Below, piece after piece: positions 35,189-47,305 of a stretch of 64,000 nt of DNA (position 1 is the first letter of the stretch; each line of letters opens with the position of its first letter). The notes beneath the pieces are model-generated. The model was not told the origin of the DNA. It ran no database searches and worked only from the letters and a program-made list of their open reading frames with translations. Where the stretch lies: assembly GCA_011317545.1 (NCBI GenBank), contig WUJK01000005.1:868001-932000 (forward strand). The letters are read 5' to 3'. The translations under genes and the position numbers were made by a program. The stretch is from Coniella vitis (taxonomy: Eukaryota; Ascomycota; Sordariomycetes; Diaporthales; Schizoparmaceae).

Positions 35189-37341
35189 ATGCAGGAATAT
35201 AAAAACAGTTGCCGCTGACTCCGCTGATCTATGATCGCAGCATTTGTAACTGGATCGTAGCTAATAATAACCATTGACGACTGGAGAGATGCAAGTCCGA
35301 AGCACCATCGTACTTGGAGACTCCCACCTCTTATTCCAGCAACTTCAGAACGACAACTACCATACAACTAAATGGAGACCGCAGCAGTATGGGTATTCAA
35401 CCTCGCGTGCTCTCACAAGCATGGATATCACCAGCTGAGTTTTGTTTGTCTTGGCCTTCGCCATCCTCGTCCATTCCTATCCAAGAAGGGCGATGGGTTC
35501 GATTTACATTCGTGCTTCAGCACAGCAATATCAACGCCATCGACGTTGTAAACAATGTACTCTCTGGCTTGGTTACCACGTTGTCACGAACTCAGTAACA
35601 AGAAAATGAGCACTAATCTGCCAATGCGTAATCTAAACTCCTTCCAGAATTCCACAGCGGGCAGCATACATGGTTCTCTGCGATTGCGGTCAGAAGATCA
35701 TACATGGTCGCTTGTCAAGTAAGCGCATGTTGGACTTTTGTACTTGATGATCAATGAATGGATCTAATAGTAGTAGAGGTCTTATACCAATTGGCGTAAG
35801 ATCTATGTAGCGCTGGGTTCGGTGCCGCGAATGACCCTTTGAATGAATGAATGGGCTGGTGAGGCTAGACTCAGAGGCTTTCTTTGCAACTTATCAACTG
35901 TGATGCCGAAATACACCATAGATGGACGGACGGTTTGGCAAACATTGTGTGTAGGTAAAGACATATGCCAGCGACATTCAAGGACAGCGCAACGAAGGGA
36001 TAACGTGACAAGACGAACGGCTCATGATGTCTATGATATCACCTACTTAAAATCACGGCGTTAAGTTTAGCTAAGTGCTACTTCGTTTGCGGTCTTTTTG
36101 GGTACTTGACGAAGAGCAACAATCTATCACAAGCCTGAGCAGCAATCAAAACGATATGCTCGTCAGGTCGCTGGCCAAAAGGTACTGAAACATATGCTGA
36201 ATTGATTACTCCCGTTTGGCGTACTGTGATAAAGAAAAGACGTAGAAATACAGCCGGTGCTGTTTACCGAACCCTCGTGGTACCAAGGACCACCCATTCA
36301 AAATCATGATGTGCAAAGACGAACGAAGAAAGAATCGACCGATTCTTGGGTGCTCAAGACACGGAGTTCGGTATTTAACTTGAAAAGCCAGTTTATCGTC
36401 AGTCTTTGCCAGCATCGGAGAAATCCGATCCACATACACCATTAGCAAATAAGTGGTAAGGCCTTGAATACTCGGGATGAGTAGACCACGACCTCATGTT
36501 TACCATAAAGATGTCAATGTGAATTTGCAACTTTGGAGGGAGACAAAAGAAAAGAAAAGAAACCAGGAGGTGGGGGAAGTGAGCAAAACAAATAGATGTG
36601 TCTGCTCCTTCTCTGACTCTAGCTTTGTGATTGAACCTCCGTACTATGAAGGCGGTTGGTATTTTGTGTGCGAGAACCAACGTGGAAATATGACTCAAAT
36701 TGATAGCCAGAAGTAATAATTCATACAGACTGCTAGATCAGTTGCTGTTTGTTTGTCCACAGGCACGAATAGCATTGTTAGCTTAGAACAAGATCACGTT
36801 GGACAAGATTTCTTTACGGATTTGAGAGAGGTTTGTAGATTCAAGCAGTAAGAGGTGTGCATACTTGCCCTTGTTTGAGGCCCATGTCAATTAGACAATA
36901 GGATATACCAGGAACTTCTTTTCTCAGACTGAGAGGTGCAGAACATGTTCTGTCCGTATATATAATCAGGTTGCTAGCTAGTGTGCTTGAGCCTTCATCC
37001 GAGAGGAATGGACATGTGGTGGTCTCTGACGGCCTGATACAACAGCGTGAACAAATGTAGAAAAAGTAAAGAAGCAAAGATTGAAGTTCGAGACACGTTA
37101 TCTATAATAATTAAGAATATCATAAATTGAGCTGTGACAAATCCACGATACATTCAAACCAAAAACTATGACCATGGCGTCTTACACCACGTTGATGCAT
37201 TATCCTCCTCCAGCATCCCGTCCGTAATGATATATCCTCGCGAAACCACATAACAGACACCTAGAGAATGCATACCAAAACCAAAACCAAAATCAAGTGT
37301 TAATCCGACATAACGAAAACAAAAACAAAAACAGCAATTCT
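35189..37341. other. Intergenic, 2.2 kb
   Basis: AT-rich spacer between the 3' ends of ect1 and of the convergent tubby-like gene. No supported gene was seen. Confidence 0.6.
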
Positions 37342-38061
37342 TTAGCCTGCAACGTTACTTCTCGACCTTCTCAAATAAACCCACAGATACAGTGCCGTCA
37401 TAACCGCCATCATAGACCACCCCTCACCCAAGCCGCCATTCAATCCGCTTCCCAAAAACTGAAATCTAAACCCTTGGTGCAACCTGATGCCATGGGATGC
37501 CCACACAGCAACAATCTCCTTGCCATCACTTGATGTGAAGCTCCCTTTTGGTCCGACGGACGCACACCGCACCAACTTATACCCCTCGCTGCGACCTCCG
37601 AGTGCACGTACGGCATTTCCACTGCTATGCCGCCATTCAAACTCCTCTCGTCTCATTTGACCGCCTGGACCATATACCTCGATGCAGAAGGCAAGTGGGT
37701 GGTGGCTGGAGACGAGCGACAAGCCATGCCGCCAGTAGGCCTCTTCGTCAGAGGAGGCCCAAGGAGAGTTGGGAGAAGGCTGTAGGCTGATGATGGCCTT
37801 GCGGCCAAAGCCGCCCATTTTTGCGCTGGCGAGGCTGGGGTCGGATTTGGTAGGGCCGGCATGCAGGACGATGGACGGCTCAGAGGAGAAGGCCGTGTGG
37901 AGGGATATGGCGTATAAGGCTGCCGATTTGGACGACTGTGACCCCAAAAGGTATCGTTTTGAGGTCCAGCCGTCGCGATGGATGGTGAAAAAGGGTGGAA
38001 ACTGGTTTGTGGCTGTCATGACTTTGTTGTGCCGACTCGATTGGAATAGGATGGCGATCAT
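37342..38061 (-). CDS. Tubby-C-like domain protein with C-terminal membrane anchor
   Basis: Single exon, 239 aa from the ATG at 38061 or 225 aa from the second ATG (38019, residue 15), which I think more likely because the first 14 residues lack family character. The body resembles small fungal proteins with a tubby C-terminal-like/LURP-one fold: an N-terminal beta region (FFTIHRDGWTSKRYLLG), then EFEWRHSSGNAVRALGGRSEGYKLVRC and DGKEIVAVWA, and finally GLGEGWSMMAVMTALYLWVYLRRSR, a hydrophobic helix with a basic end, as in tail-anchored proteins. Molecular function in this group is not established; a lipid-binding or membrane role is inferred from the fold and anchor. Confidence 0.75.
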   Translation of the reverse strand: MIAILFQSSRHNKVMTATNQFPPFFTIHRDGWTSKRYLLGSQSSKSAALYAISLHTAFSSEPSIVLHAGPTKSDPSLASAKMGGFGRKAIISLQPSPNSPWASSDEEAYWRHGLSLVSSHHPLAFCIEVYGPGGQMRREEFEWRHSSGNAVRALGGRSEGYKLVRCASVGPKGSFTSSDGKEIVAVWASHGIRLHQGFRFQFLGSGLNGGLGEGWSMMAVMTALYLWVYLRRSRSNVAG

Positions 38062-39489
38062 GTATGTCTATAAGATTATAGTGACAGCGCGCGCAGTAGT
38101 TGTCGTATAAGACAGTTAGCAGATGCCTCTATGCTGGGTTCATAATTTCATTATGGTCTTTTAGGAATACCCGTTGTTATATATCTTGTGTTTCTTGATG
38201 TTGCCCTTGTCTTATGAGGACGTAGTAAAAGGAGCAGAACGGCAATGATCGACTCTTTAGACGATAAATTAAGAATCAATATCGCCGGACTCGCTCGGAT
38301 TCGGACCGTGTTTCGCAAAGGCATCTCATGGCTTGCTGTGCCAGTAGTACAAGCACAGCCACCTTACTGGCGTAAGGCGGAGCCAGGCTGACAGCGAAGA
38401 TCAGGAGGGACGCAGCAGGCGTTTTCAATGGACTAATCGCCTGTAACAGCTGTCGCCGTTGGTTTTCAGTGGCTTTAGATCAAGAGTATTTGGGATTTCG
38501 GACTCGACCCGCTGCCCTTCCGCCTCAAGCCCCAAGCCTTTGTCTTACCAAGTGACAACACAACAAATGAGACCGATGGGTCTTGCTAAGACTCAATGAC
38601 TTCTCGCACCCCCTTTGCAGAATACAAGCATTGCTTGTCCATGAGCGCACGACCATGGAATCGACGACGGTCGTGGGGTAGGTATTCCACCTTCGCGCTT
38701 AAGACCTGGGCAGGTCGTGGCCTCATACTGCTATGGTTCTGAGTTTGGGAAGCCACTTCAGTGCAGTGAACAAGACCAGTCCCTTCCCAAAGATCCTGGA
38801 CAAGAGACAGAACATGAGCAATCCATTGACGAAGCAAACTCTTTTGGTCCGCTTTGAGCCCGTCTTTGAGGAGGTTGTGAGTCACTTAGAGGATCAGCGG
38901 AAAAGAAAGGCCCTGGAAATGTGCTGCCTGGGCGGAGGAGAGCGCCCGTCTTCCCAACTTGCAGTAGGAAAGAGGATGGCGATGGGGAAGCAAGAAACTT
39001 TCAAAACCGTCCCGCGGAGCGGTGTATATGGCCAGCTCGACCCAACTTGGTGGAATTCTGCTAAATCGATGGTGAGAACGGAAGATGAGGCCAAAGTTGT
39101 TGGGCTGGTGATGCTGGCTGCAAGGGCCCACAGCGCTTTCCAACATTGGAACCCTGCGGCTCAGCCCCTCAAGCAGGCAACCACTCCCCCGCTCTGCACC
39201 TGCCAACTTGTCGACTCACTTTGCCAAATTTTTGTAGATGCTGACCGCCTGAACAGTTAGCTGGGTATTCATTCCAACCATTGCTAGGTGTTGTACTTTG
39301 TATATAAATCCTAGCATGGACCGCCTTCATGAAGAGACATCTGTGTCCTACAGCCTCTTGCATCCCGCTCGCATTCTACACGATTACAACCTCGCCATCA
39401 GATCGGCTCGGCCGTAAACATACCTGTAACTCAACAACCACAATTCAATTACTTCGTCAAAATTGCCAAAGAGGCCATCAACCGCCACC
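38062..39489. other. Intergenic: divergent tubby-like / oxygenase spacer
   Basis: No confident gene. An ATG frame at 38733-39260 (175 aa, plus) and overlapping minus-strand frames have no recognisable motif. The last ~150 bp before 39490 are the likely promoter and leader of the oxygenase gene, with a TATATAAA-like word at 39300-39307. Confidence 0.5.
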
Positions 39490-40566
39490 ATGGATGGCTT
39501 TCTCCTCCGGGCGCGTCCTGCAAAGGACTTGCGCTCCACACACGCTCAAGCCCTCAACATCCCAGAGGGCGAGCCCGTCTTCGTTGAATACAAATCCAAA
39601 GACGTCCCGCTCCCACCAGACTTCCTCTCACCCACCGCGCCACCAGCTCCAGACGCCAAGCCCATCACCTACGAACCCATAGACTGGTCCACGACCAGCC
39701 TGCCCAGTAACGAGGGCCTGTATGCAGTCGTGTTGGACAATGTCCTCTCGCCCTTGGAATGCGCCACCCTCGTCCAGCTTGCCGAGACGAGTGTTGAGAG
39801 CGTGCGGCTGGGCAAGGATGGGCCCCTCGTAGAAGCTACTTGGATGCCCGCTATGGTCTCGGCCGGCCAAGGCCAAGAGGTGCTTGACTCTGGCTACCGC
39901 AACTCGGACCGCATTGTTTGGGACTCCCAGGAGATGGTTGACCGGCTGCTGGCGCGATGTCTGCAGGGTGAGATCGGCGAGACGCTGCTCAAGAAGTTGG
40001 CTGTGCTGCACAACGACTTGAATGTCACGGGGTATGGCCGGAAAAATCATCGGAAGGCGCAGGATGTGACATGGAAGATGACCAGGTTGTCGAAGCGAAT
40101 GCGCTTCTTGCGGTATGGTGAAGGACAGTTTTTTGCGCGTGGGTATCCCTCTTTTCTTTGTACAGGCTCTTGTGTGATTCTCTTCTCTCCCTTTCCATCC
40201 GTATCACAGAGAATAATAAGTGCTAACCCGAACATACCAAATATAGCACATTGCGATGGTAACTACTCTTTTACCGATGACAATGGTACCGTCTTTAGGT
40301 CTTTCTTCACATTCCATTTCTACCTAAATGACTCAGTCGCCGCAGCCGGTGAGGATGCACAACTCGTCGGCGGCGCCACTTCTTTCTTATCTGGCGACGC
40401 CTCTCGAAGGGTCGATGTCGAGTGCAAGACGGGGCGCGTGCTCATATTCCAGCAGAAAAACTTGTATCATGCTGGCGCGGACGTGGTGAAAGGCACAAAG
40501 TATACGATGAGAGCAGAATTGGTATATGAATTGATTGTGCCAGAGGAGAAAGAAGAGGCCAAGTAG
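39490..40566 (+). CDS. 2-oxoglutarate/Fe(II)-dependent dioxygenase (prolyl-4-hydroxylase-like)
   Basis: Exons 39490-40138 and 40247-40566, 969 nt, 322 aa. Intron 40139-40246 (GTGGGT...ATAG, TGCTAAC branch word) joins GQFFA-PHCDGNYSF, restoring the family's F-x-PHxD element. Iron ligands would be H218, D220 and H291 (LYHAG), with R305 in KYTMRAE as the 2-oxoglutarate contact. LDNVLSPLECATLVQLAE near residue 80 is the usual start of the P4H-type double-stranded beta-helix domain. The family hydroxylates prolines or other side chains using O2 and 2-oxoglutarate; the substrate here is unknown and no signal peptide is seen, so it is probably cytosolic or nuclear. The intron is 108 nt, a multiple of three, and has no in-frame stop, so unspliced mRNA would still be open. 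Confidence 0.9.
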   Translation: MDGFLLRARPAKDLRSTHAQALNIPEGEPVFVEYKSKDVPLPPDFLSPTAPPAPDAKPITYEPIDWSTTSLPSNEGLYAVVLDNVLSPLECATLVQLAETSVESVRLGKDGPLVEATWMPAMVSAGQGQEVLDSGYRNSDRIVWDSQEMVDRLLARCLQGEIGETLLKKLAVLHNDLNVTGYGRKNHRKAQDVTWKMTRLSKRMRFLRYGEGQFFARGYPSFLCTGSCVILFSPFPSVSQRIISANPNIPNIAHCDGNYSFTDDNGTVFRSFFTFHFYLNDSVAAAGEDAQLVGGATSFLSGDASRRVDVECKTGRVLIFQQKNLYHAGADVVKGTKYTMRAELVYELIVPEEKEEAK

Positions 40567-40628
40567 GTCGTAACAATGGCGTTCGCGTGTCATTGATGGT
40601 AGTGGTGGGATGGCGTATATATCCGATT

Positions 40629-41355
40629 TCAATGTCCAAATATGTCGTTCAGCGCTTTGAACATTTTGCAATCCGCCTTGTGGCGGCCCTCCGTCCAGTC
40701 TTTGATTTGGCATTCCTGTGTATCACACGTCAACCTTCCATTGATGCCCTCGGGGATATCCTCAACGTCAAGGACCATCCACTGGCTTATAGCATATCAG
40801 ACAAGGAACTATACTCACCTTGCAGCAATACCCAACCCTTCCACAGCCAGTGCACCCTTTCACGGTCACTTCCCCTTCACCAACTTTCCCACAGCTCCCA
40901 CAACCACCCACTTTGCCCTCCTGCCCACCAACCTCGAGCACCCTCTCCAACGACCCCGGAACAACCCTCACACTCCCCGCCTCCCCCAGAGGGATCCTCA
41001 CAAACCCTTGCTTCCCCTGTTCCTTGCCCTCCTCTGCTCCCTCCTTCACACCCGCACCCGCACCCGTTCGCACCGCGTTGCGGATAACAGCCACATTCCC
41101 CTTCTTCAATCCCAACCGCGCAAGGTCCAGATCGTCGCGACCGAGGCCATCAAAGACGAGGGCAAATTCCGTGCTGTGTGTTCGGTCTGTGAGCGTGAGG
41201 GTTGGTTTCGTGATGGTCATGTTGTTTTTCACTTGTGCGAGGAGGTAGTATTCTTGTTTGTCGTCGGCTGGAGGACATGGTGGCGGTTGGGAAGTGGGAA
41301 GGCTGTGAAAGGATGGGAAGACGGTTGTGTTGGCAAAGTCTGGGAAGGGCGCCAT
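40629..41355 (-). CDS. MYND-type zinc-finger protein, 207 aa
   Basis: Exons 41355-40819 and 40715-40629 (103-nt intron, GTGAGT...ACACAG), 624 nt, 207 aa. The C-terminus is a complete MYND finger assembled only after splicing: C152, C155, C168, C171, C177, C181, H191 and C195, in the spacing C-x2-C...C-x2-C-x5-C-x3-C-x9-H-x3-C. MYND fingers bind proline-rich partners. The N-terminal ~140 residues form a probable beta-rich domain (EYYLLAQVKNNMTITKPTLTLTDR...TEFALVFDG) seen in some fungal MYND proteins, with a Glu/Gly-rich loop, and no enzymatic motif. It converges on the oxygenase gene: the stop codons are 62 bp apart. Confidence 0.88.
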
Positions 41356-42315
41356 TTTCCTTGTCTCTTTCTTCCCGATTGGTAGTTCTTGTTTGCTTGT
41401 TTTGCCTGTTTTGCCTGTTTTGCGTGTTGTTGTTGCTGATTTTTGGGGGGTTTTTTTTTAAACTGGATTTATACTGTTTGACCAAGTAGAGAAACCCTTT
41501 CTCAACCAGCGTCTGGCTTAGAAGGGCTCGCAGGGTTTTTATACCATAATTGGCTTGACAAGGCTAAAAAAGCTCAACGCAAGAATCGGAAACGGTCGTC
41601 GCCGTACATGAGACGATGAGGCTTGTTGCTTTGAAACAACAAACACGGAGCGTCTTCCAGGGAGGACGGGGGGGGCTTGTCGCTGCACTGGTTGCCTGGT
41701 TGCAGGGGGGGGAGGGCACCACTTCCTAGTGCTGTATTCTGTACCTGGTAGCCTAGGCTAAGTGTACCATCTAGGCGCCTTTCTACCATACCTGTACTGT
41801 GCATAGGCGCTACAAACAGAGTGTCCCCGTGTGTTTGATAAGCAGACTGGCAGACTTCTTAGCGGGGAAAGCGGGACGGTCCGAGCATTTGTGGGTTCTG
41901 GGATCTGCCCTCTCTGTCCGTGTCTTTCTTATCCATCAAAACCGCTGACCTGCTTGACCTGCTCGGCGTCTCTGAACCAAGTTGGTGTTGTTACATAAGA
42001 ATTGACAATTGGACAAACCAAAATAGAAAAGTTTCTACAGTCATGGTCGGCTATGATGGTGACCTTTTCTCTCGAAATATCCCAAGTCCAACTTGCCAAT
42101 TTCGTTTTCTTGTTGACCCAAGTCATGGAATCCAAGCCCCAGAGAATTTCAGCGGGGGGCTAGGGGCTGTATCATGTTGGACGCAGGGGCACACGATGAC
42201 GGCCGTGAGTCGCACTTTTACGTGGCCTGGATCAGATATTTCTCTTTCGTTGTCCAGATAGTACTAGTGTTAGAAGAGGGGGGAAAAACGACAAAGATAA
42301 GATGACCATGAAATT
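41356..42315. other. Intergenic, about 1 kb
   Basis: MYND-gene promoter (T/G-rich leader with TTGCCTGTTT repeats at 41395-41425) and 3' flank of the aspartic protease gene. No gene was seen. Confidence 0.6.
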
Positions 42316-43818
42316 TTACTCTGCGGTAAACCCAGGTCCGTCAACCAGCTTACCCCAGCCAATTCGCGAATTGTCAGCATCCCACGCAGTATAATACTGC
42401 TTCAGCAACGGGCTGCCCACCAGCCACTCAGCCTTCTTGCCCGAGAACCAGCTGCCGCCGATGCCCTCAGATGGGTTGTTGAAGATCGCCTGGCAGATAC
42501 CCGGCAGTCCAGGATACTCGCCCAGGTTGAAGGAAGCCTTGGGAATCGTCACGTTGAGCGCGCCGGCCTCCGGGCCCAGCGTGAACGTCAAGTCAGGCGC
42601 CACGCGATCGAGTTCATCACACGGCGCGCCCCACGCACCGGCGGGGTCAATCAGTGTGATATTGGGCGAGATCTGCGCATAGATGTTCACTGCAGTCTCG
42701 TAATCGGGAGTCATCATGAAGGCGGTGCCCGTGTCGAGGATAGCTAGACCGGTGGGGAAGGCGCCCGCCGTGCCGTTGGTGAGCAGCGCTCCATTCGAGT
42801 ACATGCCGTCCCAGTTGACGACGTAGGCCTCGAAGAGGTCGGTCTCAACAACATTGAGCTTGGTCCACTGCAGGTCGCCGGTGAATTTGGTCTCGTCAAT
42901 GCCGCCGAGTGTCACCTCGCCGCCCGTGATCTCGCCGGAGGGGATGTAGAAGCTGTAGATGCCCGAGTCAAGCTGACCGCTGCCGACAAGGTTCCAGTAC
43001 CAGGATTCGGATACGCCGGTGGAGGGAAGAGACACTGCAGAAAAGTAAAGATCAGTATCATGGCTTCTTCTGTTGCCCAATGCCACTTCCATGTCTTGAA
43101 AACGCAATCTGTCAAAGCATCACATCACTTACTTCCCATGATAGCATCAATGGGCATCACATCCAAGGCCTCGGCCATGGTGACACATATCACAAAGTGC
43201 TGGTCCTCCACCGTGAGGTCGCCCAACGAAATGGTGTCCTTCACCAGATATCCTGTAGCTCCCTCAGCTTCCGCAAAGGGCTGAGAGTTAGCACCCGTGG
43301 AGAAGTCGTAGTTCTCAAAGGTGCCAGGCGAGTCAGAGTAGGTGCTAGACAGAGCTGGGTCGAACAGTCGCTTATCGCCGCAGGTGGTACAGTTGCTGGC
43401 CCCGACAATGAATGCGGGCGAGCCCGTGTCAAACAGAGCGGTGAAGTTCTGGGGAGGGGTGCCGACGCTGAAAGTTGCGTACCACTATGTTGTCTTGTAG
43501 TGAGCTAAGATGTACATGAAGCCAAAGAAGAAGAACGTCGAGCAGCATCTTCCGTAGGTGTCTACTTACTTGGTTGTCGGTGCCATTGAACCAATCCGTC
43601 ACTGGCACATTGACGCCAGAAGACGGCTGTTTCGCAGCTCTGCGCCGGTACTTTGTCACTCCACGTGGACCAAGCCCATCGTCCTGGATCGAACCCGAAC
43701 GTAGAGGGAGCGTGACTGTCTTGGCTGAGACTGCAGTCGCCGCTGCTAGGAGGGCGAGGCTAGTGAGCTGCATCGTATGTGAACGAACGAAGCCTGTGGC
43801 AGATTTCGAAATTTGCAT
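42316..43818 (-). CDS. Secreted pepsin-like aspartic protease (A1 family)
   Basis: Exons 43818-43570, 43484-43133 and 43034-42316 (introns of 85 and 98 nt) give 1320 nt, 439 aa; starting at the second ATG (43773) it would be 424 aa with a better signal peptide (MQLTSLALLAAATAVSA), which I favour. The two catalytic aspartates are visible: D102 in ALFDTGSPAF and D301 in AILDTGTAFM (numbering from the first ATG), in a standard bilobal arrangement with YATFSVGTPPQNF before the first and IGWGKLVDGPG at the end. A propeptide with a basic KYRRRAAKQ stretch precedes the mature part. Cysteines (CTTC, and the late CDEL...GICQ pair) fit the usual disulfides. Probably an extracellular or vacuolar protease. 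Confidence 0.93.
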
Positions 43819-45716
43819 ATAGCTTTATTTTCTGGGACAGCGTACGCCTACTTGGAGTGCTTGACAAGCCGCAGCACAGGATCAGCAGGTAGCCAGTTTC
43901 CGGAGGAAGAGACTCTTTGGAAAACGACAGGCAATGAATGCATCTGGACAATTTATATAAATTGGCTCTGGCCTCGATATGCAGCCAGCCAGCCAAGCTC
44001 GGCACGCAACTGCGGAGGCGTCGTCACGTTGAGTAGGTGACTTTCAAAGTGGTTCCATAAGGACACCCCAGTCTCGTAAGTACGGACGATTGTGAATACC
44101 ATAGTAATTGAGATCGTCGACCTGGAGCACAGAGGTTTCGGCCCGGCAATTGCTAGGAGGGTCGTTTGCCTCGGTGGGCAACCCCAGCCAAGCCAGCCAA
44201 CCTTCCCTATCGTGCTAAGGGGTTATTGCCCGATTTGGCAGGTGCTTCTGGAGTGATTCCTCCTTTGCTAAACTGCCTGTTGAGGGCTGCTATTAGCCTG
44301 GTGGAATCTCAGCTGACTTTGCATCATTGAGCCTCGAGAACAAAGTCGACATCCAGGGATGTTAGACTGGCATTTGTCAACGGTGGAGTTACAAGCATTA
44401 TAACACTGTACGACAGTACGACCGTTGGCGGGATCTGGACCGAAACCGTTCAGGCAGGGGATGCCACGGAATCATGCGCGGTATCATTAGGACTACCTGC
44501 AGGCTACTCGTCACAAAACCGAGCTCCATGGGCCTATCTTTCTTTTCCAATTGACTCTACTAGTACAATCAAGACACTTTCTAAATGACATGAGAAATCG
44601 ACCGTGCCTGTATACTTGAAAAAAGACGCATTCTCGCCTCGCCAGAGAGAAACGTCTTACAGCGCCGCTGTTTTGCATTATCTGGGTCCTTAGGACCGAG
44701 GATCATACCGAGTTATGGTTCATATATCCAGACACAAGCGTAAGTTTATCTTTCTGAAAGCATTGCCGTACTTACATGTTGCTGTCAAATATCACTTACA
44801 GTGTGCCCTGATCACAGCAAATGCAAGACGGAAGGTGACATTGCAGCAAATACCTATGCATCGCACCCACAAAGGCGTCGTCGTCAACGCTTCGAAACAT
44901 ACTATACTATGTAGTAATCAGAGGAACACCAACCAGAAACAACCTTTCTCTCAACTTTCAATGAATCATAGCATCATCCTATTTGAGTGAAAGGTTGACT
45001 AGTTCATACCCTGTTTTTTTCGTATCTGGTTGTTTCTTTATGTAGTACCTAGGTATGGCCCAAAAGTACAGCAAGTTCCCACAGCGCCAGTCTCCAATGC
45101 CCACAGCAGCTCCAAAGACCCACAAGCCCCGCCCAGATCCCGGAATCCCTCCCCGAAAGAATCACCCCAGCAACCAAGGCCGGCCCTCCTCCTCTGACGA
45201 CGCTTTATTGATTGCTGCTGAAGTCTTGAACGACACCTGGAAGAACTCGTTGCAGAGATCGACTTTACATAGTACCTTTGACGACAGAAAATCAATCTTT
45301 CTTGGCCTTTAATCCTGGAATCACTTTTGAGACGTCTCTGCAATGGCATCAACATAGTAAGCACGGTCTCGAGATGAAAGTTCCCAATCGAACGATTGAT
45401 CGTTATCGATCCGTGCATTATTCACGGAAGCTAGCCAGGAGAAATATGGCTCTTCGGTCTATCCAAAAGAGATTAAGTAATTTATAACATGATCCTCGTG
45501 AAACATCCCAAAAATCCAACAAGTGACAGTCCCACGCTAATAATCACAAGTCCTGTCTGCCTTTTCGGTCCCGCCTGTCCTTAACGCCCTATGCCTCTCC
45601 GTCCTTGTGTGAGTACTCTTTAAAAAGCAGAAAACAAATTCCACTGCGCCGCCCGGAATTTGGCCATTTTTACCATCAAAACAAAATAACACCCTCAAAC
45701 TTCAGAAGATTCTCAT
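43819..45716. other. Intergenic, 1.9 kb
   Basis: Protease promoter and 3' flank of the GH76 gene. An ATG frame at 45055-45312 (85 aa, MAQKYSKFPQRQ...) overlaps a longer minus-strand frame and cannot be judged. The octamer occurs at about 44909 and 45268. No confident gene. Confidence 0.5.
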
Positions 45717-47305
45717 TCAAACACCCGTCGAGATCCACCCAAACGTGCCCAGCACAGACAGCAGCACCAAAATAGTAAGAATCGACGCTCCGGCCTTGTC
45801 CCCTGTCGTCGCATGCTTGCTCGAACCCATAAAGTTGTCCGACGACGATCCGGCATTGTTGTTGCCTACACTCGTGCCACCCGTCGAGTTGGTCAATGGG
45901 GCAGCCGCTCCGTTATCCACTAGTAACGACATGACGGCGCCTAGCACGTTCATCTGCTGGCCTGCACCGACGCTGCCGTCAAAAGTGCCACTTGACCACT
46001 CAAAACCACATTGGCGGCCAGTGGCACCTCCTGTACACTGTTTTATGGCTGCCATGGTCGACGTCTCTAGGACCGCCATGATCTGGTCGTGCGTAAAAGG
46101 CGCGAGCTGTGTTGTCTGTGCCATCCACCGGTGATCGTAGCCCTTGAAACTAAGCATGTCGGTAGTGCAGGTCATGTGCGTCTCGCAGGCGACTTCGTAA
46201 GCAATATCGTTGGGGAAAAAGACATTGATTGTAGCGTCCAAAAGATCCTGGACTCGTTGTTTCCATAAGTCGCTCTCGGTCTATTTGGGAAAATTAGCAA
46301 GGCTTAATTGCTTAATTGCTTTCTCAAGGCTAAAGACTCACAAGGTTGTACATGTGCGCAGCTCCCAAAAGAAAGACAGCATTATTGTATGAAAATTGTG
46401 CCTTGTTGATGTCTGTGCAGTTAGTCTCGACATGGGCACCGTCGTAAATGTTGTAATTTGCGTCCATAAAACCAACACCCGTCACCCAGTCCCAGGTCTT
46501 GACGGCCCAGTCAAAGTAGGTCTGGTTTCCTGTATATCGAGCCAGCCGAGCGCCGAGGTTGAAAAAACAGCCACTTGCAATGCCTGTGGAACATGTCAGT
46601 ACATAAGCCAGAAGACATCAGCACCAAGAGCAAAGAAAGATAACGCACTGTTTTTATAGTCGTAGCCGTTGTTAGACAAGGGGATCTGCCACCGTAAGCC
46701 ACCATTACATGTACTATCGTGCCGCGACGGGTCGGCCTGGGTATTGAAGACAGCCTGTGCCAGCGCGAGCCACTGAGGATCATCCGCTGACGGGTTGGGG
46801 AAGTTGAGCTCTGCCGCCGTCATGGCTGACATGCCCCAAAAGCCTTGATCGTCGTTTCCCAGCGAGACGGTGACGTTTGGGGGCATGTAGTCCTGATTTG
46901 GACCGACCTGCCAGAGCATTGCCTGAGTGACGACCTCGTTGTACGTGGTGTCTCCTGTATAGTGCCAGTACTCAATCATGGCCCCCCATAATGCTCCAGC
47001 CTCCCACCAGTAGTAGTCTCCAGCCGGTGGAGGTCCAGGAAGGATGCCCGGTGTCTGTCCGGAGAGATTGCCCTTGTAGTAAGCCATGGTGTCGTAGGCA
47101 AGCTGGGCAGCGGAGTTGCGAATATCAGCTGGCAGCCCAATGCGTCAGTAAAATTATACCCCCAACAAACAACACGCACAATTCCAGCACGCTACCTTCG
47201 AACTTGGGTGACAAACATACTCTCGGAGGCGATGGAGTAGGCAGCGCGGACCGACGAGGCCACCATGGGCAGCGCCACGGCAGCACGCATTGTTGACGAG
47301 ATCAT
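45717..47305 (-). CDS. GPI-anchored GH76 endo-alpha-1,6-mannanase, Dfg5/Dcw1 type
   Basis: Exons 47305-47221, 47128-46649, 46583-46342 and 46280-45717 (introns 92, 65 and 61 nt) total 1371 nt, 456 aa. Dfg5/Dcw1 enzymes act on the GPI-glycan mannose core to transfer GPI-proteins from plasma membrane to cell-wall glucan. The signal peptide is MISSTMRAAVALPMVASSVRAA. The GH76 domain has DTMAYYKGN, the YYWWEAGALWGAMIEYWHYTGD block, and the catalytic aspartate pair D121-D122 in GNDDQGFWGMSAMTAAE. The C-terminus is a Ser/Asn/Gly-rich region and a hydrophobic tail (ASILTILVLLSVLGTFGWISTGV), a typical GPI-attachment signal. All four exons keep frame; the start is the first in-frame ATG. Confidence 0.94.

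Noticed and set aside
38733..39260. 175-aa ATG frame before the oxygenase gene
   Set aside because: No recognised motif, an opposite-strand frame of similar quality, and no splice support; left as unresolved.
40139..40246. Reading the oxygenase as a single uninterrupted exon
   Set aside because: The segment has donor, branch and acceptor signals and removing it restores the FAPHCDG iron motif; retention is kept only as a possible isoform.
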